A stretch of 64,000 nucleotides of DNA from Phytopythium helicoides (taxonomy: Eukaryota > Oomycota > Peronosporomycetes > Pythiales > Pythiaceae): assembly GCA_024867545.1 (NCBI GenBank), contig JANFNE010000035.1, forward strand, positions 186,001 through 250,000, in the 5' to 3' direction. Both the position numbers and the translations under genes were made by a program. Position 1 is the first letter of the stretch. Each line of letters starts with the position of its first letter. Shown in pieces: positions 48,114 to 59,800 of the stretch. The notes beneath the pieces were generated by a model that had not been told where the DNA came from, ran no database searches, and saw only the letters and a program-made list of their open reading frames with translations.

Positions 48114-48889
48114 GGCGACTGGTAGAGGAGGAGGAGGAGGAGGAAGGGGAGGAGGCAGGGGAAAGCCACGGAGGCAGGCGATGGATGCGGCCGAAGGACG
48201 AATGAGCGCCACCCAGTCGACGGCGCCATTGGCGCCTGCCCGCCGGCATCCGACGTCACTCGCGGGGGCATCTCCGCGCTTCAGGATTCTTTTATATATA
48301 GTAGACCTGTGTCTATCTATCGGTATTTGTGTGAGATGTTGAGTGTCTTTGAGGAAATGAGAAAACATGAATTGTGAGAGATGATGAAGTTAAATGCTGC
48401 TTATGGAGGAGGTGCACGGTTTGAAGGTACCGGTGGCGTGCGCCCTTTCGCTTCAAGCACGTCGGCTGATTACGGGTTTTGGCCAATGGGAGCGCTCGAA
48501 ATGGGACCGCGAACGCCGGTGATTCGCTGAAATCTTGTGACGACGAGGCGACAGATATTTTTTACAACCGTTCCTGAAGCGGCCGAATTTAGCCACGTAG
48601 TGACGCCGAGATGTCACGATGGACGCGTGTCCCACACCACCGAGCCAGCGCGGCTGCGGGGAGCCAGTGATTTCGGCAAGCACAAAGAGAGCTCACCACG
48701 TGAATTCGACTGGAGGATGGAATGCTCGGGAAGTGATGAAGAGGAAGGTGATGAAGGTGGAAGGTGGTGGGGGAGCATTGGTCAGTAGCAACGTAACGTA
48801 GTCAATGAAAAGGCAGTAGACTGGATTCAGTGCTCGACGGCGTTTCGAAAAGATTCAGACATGGGACAGCGACGAGTGGCTCATCAGGA
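48114..48889. other. Upstream region of the ankyrin gene, no gene recognised
   Basis: It holds the promoter of the ankyrin gene. At 48474-48540 the sequence TTTTGGCCAATGGGAG and following bases resemble, in opposite orientation, the promoter DNA near 50690. No supported coding region. Confidence 0.5.
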
Positions 48890-49045
48890 TCGCAGGAGCC
48901 GCGATCTTTTACAGTGAGAAATTCAGAGGATCGCAGCACTCGGAGCTTGCTGCCAAGTGATGGCTGTTGATGTGATGGCGATCCTCAAGCGACAGCTTGC
49001 CAATCAGCTTCAACATCGAACCTCCGCCAATGAAATCCACGCATT
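48890..49045. repeat. Duplicated CCAAT-containing promoter module, copy 1
   Basis: About 155 bp aligns colinearly with 50490-50665. Shared pieces include GCGATCTTTT, AGGATCGCA, AGCGACAGC, GCCAATCA, AGCTTCAAC and TCCGCCAATGAAATCC. The two CCAAT boxes are kept. There is no gene directly downstream; instead the dispersed repeat begins 40 bp further on. Confidence 0.7.
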
Positions 49046-49084
49046 TTTTGCCACTACCTGTGGTTCGCCGGAGAATTCGGTGGA

Positions 49085-49539
49085 TCACCCTCTCGTGATC
49101 AAGAGCAGACCCGTGCCTCAGCTGGACCCAGGCGTTCGCGAAAACCAAGCACCTCGCCTCGGCTTCAGCTGCGCGTCCAGGCTCCAGATCTTCACGGAGG
49201 CTCAAGCGGCGGCCCCGTCAGACGCTTGCGAAAACCAAGCTGCGTCTGTCTGCTGCTGCTCGGCCACGCTCGAGAGCTGCGTCGATGAGCGAGGGTCGTG
49301 CGCCAGCGAAAACCAAGCAACGCGCGCGACGTTCAGCTTGACGACTTCAGCACGAGAGCGTCGTGGAGGGGACACGCCTTCGTAACTTCGGTCGACATGC
49401 GCGGCCAGCCAGCTTCTTCCCGGACTACAGCGGGGCGTCACAGACGTATGCGGTCGAGCAGACTCTGATCTCTCACCGCGCGGCGCAGTGTTCCGCACGC
49501 GCCGTGAAAGCTACATTTATCTAGTATAGCTACTGTGGT
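49085..49539. repeat. Dispersed repeat, copy 2 (inverted relative to copy 1)
   Basis: About 455 bp matching the reverse complement of 5006-5475, from TCACCCTCTCGTGATC at the left to AGCTACTGTGGT at the right. It contains three GCGAAAACCAAGC motifs at about 80-90-bp spacing. Short frames in it are interrupted by stops. It lies next to the promoter-module copy, suggesting insertion into that region. Element class unknown. Confidence 0.8.
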
Positions 49540-50489
49540 ATGACGATGACAGTGGAACAGCGAAGTACAAAATGTGGGTTCTGGCGTGATGTCTCGTCAA
49601 TCAGCCTGCGCTTTGGCAGAATTCTGTCGATGGTATTCTCCGTTGGTTTTTGAGCACATCAGCGACGAGTCAGTAGAAGTCGGGAGCCAGTGACGGCTGA
49701 GTATAACTCGGTTTTCCAATCACGTGATTATGGTAAGCATGGTGTGAGAGATGGTTGTCTTTGGACAATCATGCTCGATGGATGCATACAAACGCGAGTA
49801 CTCGCAACTGCTATTAGCTCTATCGCTTTGTGGAAAGTACAAGTGGTGCCAGTGTCGATCCAACCCACTCTCCCAAAGTTTGGGGGCGGTAACATAACAC
49901 GCGGCCGCGCCAAGTAGCATAGGTCGCCTTCACCAGGAGGAACGAGTTTGCACACGTCGACCTCTATGCTACCATCATCGGGCACTCAGGGGTCGCTGAA
50001 AAAAACGTAACCAATTCTTTAGAGCTGGGAAACGCAGCAAGTCGGCGTGAAAGCTCCTCCGGGCGAGGCAAAGCGGATGGAGAGTGTCCACTGCCACCAA
50101 GCCAACGCACCCCGGAGCGAACAAAAAGGATCCAAGCTAACGGCAGTATCCAAAGTCAAGTGTCTCGACCAGAGCTGTGCTCGCACATAATTGCGCTGGC
50201 TGCAAGTTCAATGCATTTGGTGGATGTACAGAGGCATCACCAATCTGTCCCTGCTCGCCTACGATTACCCGATGGACGAGCATGGGCAAATTTTTCGTGC
50301 CTTTATATTTCCTTTTGGCATTCTTGGCACTCGTAAGACTTATCAGACGACAAGACGATTTTGGCAATACAATGGCATGGTTGACCGAGGTGCGATGCTC
50401 ATTACAGAGGGATCATACCCGTTGCAATTAACGCAAGCTCCATTGTTCTCCATGCGAGCAGCAATTTCCGCAGTAAGAGATTGGCTTCA
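49540..50489. other. Intergenic, possible transposase scrap
   Basis: No supported gene. A short plus-strand frame ending at 49917 contains PTLPKFGGGNI, faintly like a motif of Tc1/mariner transposases, but it is followed by stops and cannot be assigned. Frames near 50177-50431 are overlapping and unconvincing. Confidence 0.4.
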
Positions 50490-50665
50490 GATCGCACGAG
50501 GAGCGATCTTTTTTTTCACGTGCAGATATCCAAAGGATCGCAACATGCAACCGGTTCCGCTGCATGTCGAAAATGGATCGCGATCTTCGAGCGACAGCCC
50601 GCCAATCACCATCGCCGACAAGCTTCAACTTCGCCCATCCGCCAATGAAATCCCCGCACTTCGCC
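50490..50665 (+). promoter_or_regulatory. Probable promoter of the giant NTPase gene, CCAAT module copy 2
   Basis: Two CCAAT boxes (GCCCGCCAATCACC near 50607 and ATCCGCCAATGAAATC near 50638) lie about 200-250 bp upstream of the chosen start at 50855; a third, inverted, lies near 50689. The module is duplicated at 48890. CCAAT-box binding by NF-Y-type factors is established in eukaryotes; use here is inferred. Confidence 0.6.
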
Positions 50666-50854
50666 CGTCGGCCCCCATCTCCACTCCCATTGGCCAAAAA
50701 GAAATCCCTGGACTTATACCACTTGCGCGCAATTCCTATAAGTCCGCGCAAGATACGCTCGATCTTCACTCACAGTCATATCGCGTTTCCCCAAGAAGAA
50801 GCTCCAGCCTCGGAGAAAGTCCATTTCCCTCGAGCCCCCACAAGCTCGGCCGCG

Positions 50855-53800
50855 ATGGCTGACGGCGTGTGGCAGACGCCGGCGTTCCTCGGTCTCTATG
50901 GAGACCCGTACCTGCGCGGCACGCCCTACGAGTTTGGCGGCAATCCGAAGGCGCTGCTGGCGACGCTCGCGGCGTTCGCGCAGCTGCTGGGTCCGGCGGC
51001 TGAGAGCAATGAAGCGGTGACGTTCGCGCTCACGCCCGAGCAGGAGCGCGTGGTGGGCGAGACGCTGCGGCCCCAGCTGGAGTTCTGCGGCTCCTGGGCC
51101 GACAAGGGGCTGCAGGTGGAGGACGCGGCGCAGTTCCAGGCGTTCCTGAAGGAGTGGAAGGCCGCGCTGGGCGAGATGAAGCCCGACGAGCCGCTGCTCG
51201 TGCCCGGAGGGTTCATCGGCAGCAACTCGAGCCATACGATTATCTACGTGCTCGAGAAGCACGGCGACAGCGGACCGTACTCGTTCACGGTGTGCAACAA
51301 GGGTCCGGGAGCCGAGTTGTACCACTCACATCACGTCGCGGACGCGACTAGCGTCGCTGATAGCGGAATATCTGCCAACCCGAAGCTTCGCGTGCAGTCA
51401 GTGCTACAGATCCGCAACATTCCGTCCAATAGGTTTCTCGACATGGCGTTCTGGGCGTTGCTGTGGTCGCTTTGGGTCCGCACGCCTCCTTCCGAATACC
51501 ACCGCGTCGAGACGCTCTATGATGTGCTGCTACCGTGGCTTGCTGGAGATAGACTGCTTCCTCTTGCAGTTGACGAAGCGGCCTCCGTTGAAGCCTTAGC
51601 CCTCCCAGAAACAGCTCGAACTTTGCAAAGAAGCAATTTGGGGTTTTGCAAGAGCGTCGTGGAGGCGCTGCGGTACCTGTGCGTGCGTAGTGGTGCTTTC
51701 TCTTCTGCCGAGATCAAGTATCTATTGCTGTATCGCATGCGCTTCCGCCTATTTCAACAACTTCTACGCGACCTAGATATTGCGAATAACCCGGCAAAGG
51801 CACTTCCCGATGGAACGCTGGACTCGGCTCTTCAGATCTTGTCCTCGATATCTCTTCTTGACTCATTGCAAGGCAGCCATAATATTGCCTCTGAAGTTGC
51901 ACCAGACGCAGTGGTGGGCATTTTCTTTGCAAAGTTTGGCAGTCTTTCATGCCGCCGTTTCTTGAGGACTTTGGTCGCTCTGACGGAAAAGATGCATGCC
52001 AGCAACAAGAAACTGTTCATCATTTTGGTGTCGGTCGATCAAGAACAGGATGAGTATTCGTCACTAGTGCAAGATCTGCCTGCACATTCGTGGCTAGTCG
52101 TGCCATTTCCGGAAGTTGATGCACGGAAGCGCCTCATCCAGACGTTTCGAGTTACGTCGATTCCTGTTTTGATTGTTCGAGGATCCGATGGCAATATCTT
52201 GACCACCAAGGGTGTGGATCTTGTGCACTCAGATCCCGAGGGAAAACACTTCCCGTGGAGTCCAACTAGTCACTTTGCCCTCCCCAAGCGCGTATTGAGT
52301 GTATCGGAGAAACGTTGCGTCGAAATGGGCGTGAAACAGCTGGGGTTGAAGACGCTTCGGCAATCAAAAGAAAATAATATTCGACCTGACGGCGTTAGCC
52401 ATGTGAATTCGTTGATTAGCCAAGCGGACAACTTATTGGCGGAAAACAGCGCAAGTATTGAGAAGTCAAAAGAGACACCGAACGCCACGGTATCTGGAAC
52501 GATCGAGTTTGTGCCGCATACGAATACAGAGCTGCTGAAAATCAAGGGTAATGAAGCCAAGTATGCAGGGAATGCGTCACAGCTCAGTGTGCCGACGCTA
52601 GGCAACTACCTCGATGTACCAGAGCGAGTCGGCTCGATTTCGCTCGCTGTGGCAACTTTTGTTCGATGTGAGGCTCTGTGTGAGTCTCTACTAACCCGTG
52701 CGGCCGAAGGATCTTCGTCGTCTCGTGTATCACTTCATCACGAAGTCATCCAACTAATAACTAGCTTGTTCACAGAAGTGCTTCCAGTTCCTCATCCGAT
52801 TGCAGGGATAAACGTGACGTGCATGTGGCGACAACCCGTTCAGCAGGAGCTACAGATGCGATGTTTGAAACACATCTACTCCCTGCTGATGGTGCTGGGA
52901 TCAGTTTGGCAGTCAATGGAGCAACCGACCCGCCAGTTCGACTCGGAGCGGTCACTTGCTGCGCTCTGTGCCCTCAGCATCTTTGATGCGGTTTTACGTA
53001 CCCCTGCAAGTGATTCGCCTTTGGAGATATCTATTCTTATGAACGAAGACGGAGGCTATGTGCTCGCGCATCGCTTTTGCAAAGCAAACTTTACGTTGCA
53101 AAAGATGACAGCGAGTATGGAGTTTACTCGTCCCAACTTTTCAGTCGTACGCGGGCACGTGCTCGCCTATTTCTCTAGTCTCGATGGCATCGCAAAACAC
53201 CAGCTTTTCGAGTATCATATGCCGGAAGACAAGATTGAAGTGAAAAAGTACTCTACAACACTGATGTTCTTTCGGCGCCTGATGGAGCGCTACCATTATC
53301 AGCTTATCGACGTGAACAACCCAAATCCACCGACCGAGATGGAAGCTCTGATGGAATGGTTTTGTGGTGACAGTTCTCCTATGTCGCAAGAGCATCCAGA
53401 GGTTGCACTAGCTCGCGATCTCGTGATGGTAGTCAAATACCTGGCAACAATGGAGACAAAAGAGGTTGAGCTCATGCGCCGGCGAGCACCACACCAGACG
53501 TGGCAGATGTGGCAACTCTCATTTGATGACACAGCCTCAACGCATCGCCGAAATTTCTTTGGGATGCGGGGACTACAAAAAATGCTGCACTCAACATTGA
53601 AGTGGGAAGTCGTCAACTTCCGCGGGAGTGATCAAGATATTGCCGATGTCGACGTTGAAGGGTTCATGGATCGGTCGGTTTACTTTGGCGAGGGGTCAAT
53701 TGTAACAAGTCCGGCGGATCTGGGTGCTCTTTTGGTTAAGAGTTCAGGAAACTCGGCTTTGGCTTTGCCGAACATGATTACCGAAGACGATATTATGCAC

Positions 53801-56800
53801 CTGTCAGATCTCCCGACATTCAATGGCACGTTGTCGTCCGAAGAATCCGAGTATCTGATGAGCTACTTGACAGTTCCCTATACGCGTATCCCTCTTGTGA
53901 CTGCGTTCTTCTCGTCACGAGACCGCGTGACGTACCTTTTCAATCCTCTGCTTCAGAGCCTCCTTCGTGCCGTGCTGTTTGAAAGCGGCGACTGGGTATC
54001 TGATCAACCTAAGGAGACCATTTCACATGTTCCGTTGCGAAAGTCAACGTTGCTTTTACATGAAGAGGCTGTTCGACGCGCCGTTGATGCACGAGTGCAT
54101 CACCAAAAGTGCGAGGACTACCTTGGTACAATGAGCGGACTTTTACTGAATGAGCTAGTGCACGCACCTGAGGCTGTTCTTGAGCCGCTGATGAAGATGC
54201 TGCAAGCAGTCAAGGAACTTGCGGAGGCATCCGTGTACTCGGCAGATGCAAAATTCATTCTATTCATGATCAAGCTCGGTATCGACACGCTTCGCTATGC
54301 GACGTTTGCGATTGACTCGGGCTTGTGTGGTCCCAACAGTGCAAAACAGGTGCAACTGGAGCAATATCGCACGCAGTTTGCCGAGTATTTGTTTGGTTTT
54401 GCGCGGTCAACTCTTGATAAGTGGAGATTGGAAGCTGAAGGCGATAACAACCTCCAAACTGCTTGCCTGATTCATTCCTACCTAGTGTACCTGCACGTGA
54501 GTCTGCGCAAATCGGAGTACACTGTTGAACGTCTCTCAGAAATGATTGGGTCAATTGCGTATGTGCGTAATTGGCACTGCTTCGGAATGCGCCTGTCTAT
54601 AGAGGGTGCAGAGAAGGAAAGCTTGTCCGCGGAAGATCGCTTGCTTCGATGGCTCCAAGCCCAAGGAATCAACACTGCAAATGTCAGCAAGGGATCTCTA
54701 GACAAGTACCTGAAGGGACGTCCTCTCTATCTGAAAATCGGAATGCAGACAATCCAAGCACCGAGCATTGTTGCTCTTCGGCAGTCCGAGCAAGACCCAA
54801 AGCTTCCACCTGGGGAAGTACTGGAAGCAGAGGTGTTTGAGACGATTCAAGTCCACCGTCGTGCCATCATTGAGTGGCTCGGAAAGTCGCCTGTAAATGA
54901 TCGCGATGCTGTTCTCGCCGGTATTGTTCACATTGCATTGGGATCGATGGAGCCAACTCATGTCTGGGATTGGGTGGAAGACGTGTCTGTTGGTGGTGCG
55001 GGACGTTACATCTGCCGCAAATCTGACCTCAAACTGGATACACAAACTGGTGAGATTCTCTGGCGAAACGACGAGCTAAAGCCAGTGCCAGACTCGATGA
55101 CTCAGTACGCTGACTTCAAGGCAATCTTTGGAAACCGTTCGCTTCATTGTGGACTTGTGTCACGTGAAGAGCATAGATTATGGGTCAACATCGTCGGAAC
55201 AGACTTCCAGTTGCTGGAGTGGGACGACCCAAGTGAAATCAATGACCAAGGTGTTGGTTGCCCTCAAGTTTATGTTCCCGGTACTGACGTTTCTGGTGGG
55301 AATGACACGGAAGAGCTGAAGATGTATTGGGAATGTCCTGCGTGCACATGCGCCAACTTCAATGGAGATAACCCAATGGCGACGTGTGAAGTTTGTGGGA
55401 CTCCTCGAGTCACGAGAGCACCTGCTCGAGCGTCTAACGAGCCTGCACAACCAGCGGAAACTGGATTCACGTACTTGGGACAGACGTTCTCAAGACCTCT
55501 TGATATCTACTCGGAAGAGGAACATGAGCACGTAGAGGAGCAATGGGTTGTCGACCTGGTTAGCGGCGCCCTGAAACTTCTCTACCCTTCAGATCCAGAG
55601 GACAAGAAGTTGCCATTTACAATATTCTTGCCGAAGGACCCTTTGCCAGCAGGCTCTAGGCGCGTGCGATTGCTTGGCTTTGATCAGGGGCCAAAGGAAA
55701 AGAAGAGCAAGGATGCGATACCGACGTTTAAAGAGATCGTGGCATACCGCAAGCTGAAGGTCGTTCATATGTACTCGTTGGTTTCCCATGGGCGTCGGAT
55801 GTACCGGAAACTTTTGTTCACATCGAACTCAAGGCTGAGTCTGCACGGCTTCAAGCTGAACATCTCTCCTGACGATGGACCAGTGGATCCGCTTCTACTT
55901 CGGGCTGGTGGGGATCCGAAAGAGTTACAAGTCATGGGTGGCTCACTCGTGATTGTGCGGAAGAACTCGTCACTCAATGGCACCGAGCAATTTGTGCCAC
56001 CGAGATTGCTCCAGGGCGTCGTTCCGTCGTGCTTACTGGAAGCATTTCAGTTTTGGATGGGAGGTGATGGTCGGCTGCGCGGTGAGCCAGTTGATGTCAA
56101 GTCGCAATGGTTCCGCTACCGAGTTGAGATTGAGCTGTTGGAGAATGGTGGAGCGGTGATCACGAAGAAAGAGATCAACTCGGCTTTTTCAAAGATTGAC
56201 CGGGCAGTGGCAGGAAGTATTCAAGCCTTGGGAGATCGATCGCTCCCTCCTCCTGCTCCCCAGTCAGTGGGAGCAACGATTGCTTTCGGGAACCCAGCGG
56301 CACCGTTTGAGCAAGCAGAGCCCGAAATTCGCGATGACGATGTTGTGCAACTAATGGCCATGGGCTTTTCGTATGCAGCGTGTGGCCTTTCGCTTCGGCA
56401 GAACCATAACAACGTGAGCATGGCTGCTCAGTGGCTCCTTGACGAGGCAAACCAATCAAAAATCATTGAAGCTGAGGAGGCTGCCGAGGCAGGAACGTTC
56501 CCCGTAAGTGCAGAGGATCTCCATGAACAGAACATCGCTCTGCTAATGAGTGTCGGCTCTTCTCCGTCTCGAGTTGCGTGCGAATATGCCTTGAAGATAT
56601 TTTCCAAGGACGTGGAGCTTGCACGCGCATGGCTTGAGGATCCGAGCAGCAAAGACGAAATTGAACGAGTCGAGCTTGCTCAAAATGTTGATATGGAAGA
56701 GGTTGCCATTGCAACTGCGAGCCAGCTACCGGTGCCACCAAAAACAGACGAAGGAGAGTCGAAAGAGAATGATGCCACAGACGATATGGACGTGAGTGGT

Positions 56801-59800
56801 AGCGTCGAGCATGACGACCCCTGGCAACTGCTCAACCTTCTTGACGCTGCTTCTGAGGAGAGCGAGGATATGGACCGACTTTGCCAACTTCTTGGACGCG
56901 TGGAAGACCTCTCACACGTACTCATCTGGTGCGCAAAGAGCACAGAAAGCAAGCCAAGCAGTGCCCGTGTTGAGCTGATTGAGCTGCCCAGGTTGAAGTT
57001 GAGGTTCAAGCCGAAGAAGACTCTTGACGGCCGCTTGCGTCTTGATGTGATGGACCAAAATGGATGGTTCGTTAGCGACTTGACGCTGAGCATCTCCGAC
57101 TCTTCATCAAAATACCTACGAGACCTGCTGAAGATTGCTCCAGACTGCTTGATTTTCGAATCGGACACCACTGATTTGAAAATGGTGTGTCCTAATCACG
57201 ACGTGTATCGTCCAAGAGTTCGAGGCGAGCCATTCAGTATTCTGCAGGTCACTGACCGTGGGTCCGTGGGATGGCAGCAAGCGATTGAAACGCGATTCTA
57301 CACGTACCCAATCCACTCAAGTGCGACGTTTTTGCTGCCCCCATCTCTGAGCTCGACATTTTACCTCATCCTCTCAAGCTTGCTTGCTCGGGAGTATTCA
57401 CGCGCTATGGAGTTTATTCTGGGTTGCAACGTTGACGTGAAGTTCACTGACGAAGAGAAGTGGATTTTTGACCAGCTTGCGAAAACGCTTGATGACCGAC
57501 ATCCCAACGCGTGTGCATGCCGTATCCGGCTCTCACTCGCGATATCCTACAGTGATAACAAAGCCCCTTGGAAGCTAGAAGGCGAGCTGCATGACTACTT
57601 TGCAACGAAGGCTCATGTGGATGCAACGTGCAGGCTGACGCAAGAAGAGGAGAAGGAAGCCCTCGATAACGCGCACCAGCGCTCATCCCTCCTCGCTTTA
57701 CAGCACGAGTATTATGACCATGCATACGGAGATGAACAGGTTGCGTTTCCTTACGTGATCAAGCGTTCGCGCGTGGGTGGACAGCCATGGATGAAAATGC
57801 GGTTGTTCACAAAGGAGTACATGGTCGCCCACGGTAAAAAGCTATCGACGGTGCGGTACAACCGTCCAAAGCATACATCCGGAGTCGACAACGTCTTCTT
57901 AGTTGACGAAGAAGAAGCTGGTAAACTCGTATGGAACTGTGCTGTCGTTGGAGACGAAGTCAGCGGTACAAATCGCGGCCTCGGATTTCTGTTTCTCTAT
58001 GAGTGTCTAAACAACCAAGTCGTGATTCGACTGGGAGGGGATGACTGCACTCGTTCATTTGGCGACTTGAACTCGCGGTTCCTACACCTAAAGCTTTCGC
58101 GGTGGGGCCGTGAAACAGTCGATGAAGGAGAGGAGGAGTACTCTCCGTCCTACGCAATCGCCCAGCTCGCAATGATCATCGGTCATCCGCACGTGCAGTT
58201 GCCTTCCTCACCTTGCGACCCAGAAAGCGCGCAAATGTTATCGCGCGGCGCTAATCTGTACTCAAAGTTTACTTACGGCTCGATTTTGAAGCATTTCTTT
58301 GACTTTGCTGAAATGGAGTTTCAGAGCAAGCTCCAGTCGGAAGACCACCGTATACTGGTTATTGAGCCAATCAAGGACCAGTTCAACAAGATTCGTCAAT
58401 CTTCAGAAAAGACAATTGAGTTGAGAGCAGCACTGCCACCAAGCAGCAGCGATGCAGTTGCTCCATTCTCGGCATCGAATACCCAGTGCGACGTTCGTAC
58501 CTTTACTGCATCGACTGGTACGATTAACCCAGAGTTTCCACTCGAAGCGGTGGATGTCAAACAGTTTATCACATTCTGTGACCCTGAGTTCAAGGTGGAC
58601 GCTACCCTGCCGTTCGATTTGACGAACCATCCGGCAGCCCAAACTGTTGCAGCAAAGGATTTATTGAAAAGACTCGGGAAGGACATTGAGATCAACGCGA
58701 ACAGCGTAAACAAGAGCAAGGATGCTTTCATTGCTGGTGCAAGCCCCTTGGAGCTGGCGGCTTCAGTGTCTCCATCTGCGATAGACCGCCTTCAGAAGCT
58801 TGTCGAGCTCTGCGAAGAGTTACGTGAAAACGACCGAAAACTGGTGGAGGAGTCCATATCCCGCATCGAGACTGCGATGAACGAGGTGCGACCTCCAAGC
58901 AATGCCAACGAGAAGACCGAGATGGACAAGTTCGTTATGAAGCGCCGAGTTGGACTTTACCCTCGAGTCTCCTTCGACTTCCTCACGTCATTGCTTACAT
59001 CAAGTAATCTTGAGAGCGACTTGAAGACGCGAAATCCGTTTGTCGGCGCAGTGTCTGCCAGCACAATCGAGACAATATTGGCTGTGCTTTTCCTCTGCAG
59101 CCGAATCGTTCACATCAACCGGACAATCCAGGCTACGAGGGCGTTGGTTGGACACTTGGAAGGGCTGAGATCTGAACAAGCATCTGGCTCCTCACTCGAT
59201 TCCTCAACACGAGTAAAGCAAACTCGTCAGGCATCGAAAGACTTGGCAGATATGCTTTTGTCAAAGCGCCACTATCTCCGAAAAGAAAGTGGAGATTGCT
59301 GGAAGTTTGATCCGAGGTTTGTTGTCTTCGAATACGTTTTCGACTTGCTCCTTCGTAATCGCCAAGTGCAAATGATTGAGAGCTTCTTGACGAGTCTCGA
59401 CGGAGGAATCTCGCGAGTTCAGCAGATGATCATGGGGGCCGGCAAGACGACTGTCGTCGGTCCTCTCTTGACGTACATCCTCGCCGACAAAAAACAATTG
59501 GTGACGCATGTAATGCCCACGGCGCTGTTGGAGCAGTCGCGACAAGTCCTTCGAAGTCGTTTCAGTAACTTGGTTCTTCGCAAGCGGATTTTCACTTTTG
59601 AATTTGATCGGTCAGTGAACGACGATCCAGCTGTGGCAATCCAACTCTTCGAGAAACTGAATCGCGCTCGCCTCCATGGAGATGTCGTCTGCGCCTCGCC
59701 TGAATCCATCAAGTCGATGATGCTGAAGCTCGTCGAGCTGTTACATTCGCTTGAAGAATCAAGTGACGTGATTGAGCTGCCTCTTTCTTCATCTTCACAA

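Noticed and set aside
48114..48368. N-terminal extension of the ankyrin protein
   Set aside because: It adds a polyproline tract and DNA typical of a 5' leader; ankyrin-type sequence only begins after the ATG at 48113.
49690..49985. Tc1/mariner transposase fragment suggested by PTLPKFGGGNI
   Set aside because: Only about ten residues match loosely and stops follow at once; no catalytic Asp motif or terminal inverted repeats seen.
50564..50854. In-frame N-terminal extension of the giant NTPase
   Set aside because: This DNA overlaps the CCAAT module duplicated at 48890 and gives low-complexity Ser/Pro/Arg sequence; the start at 50855 is better supported.
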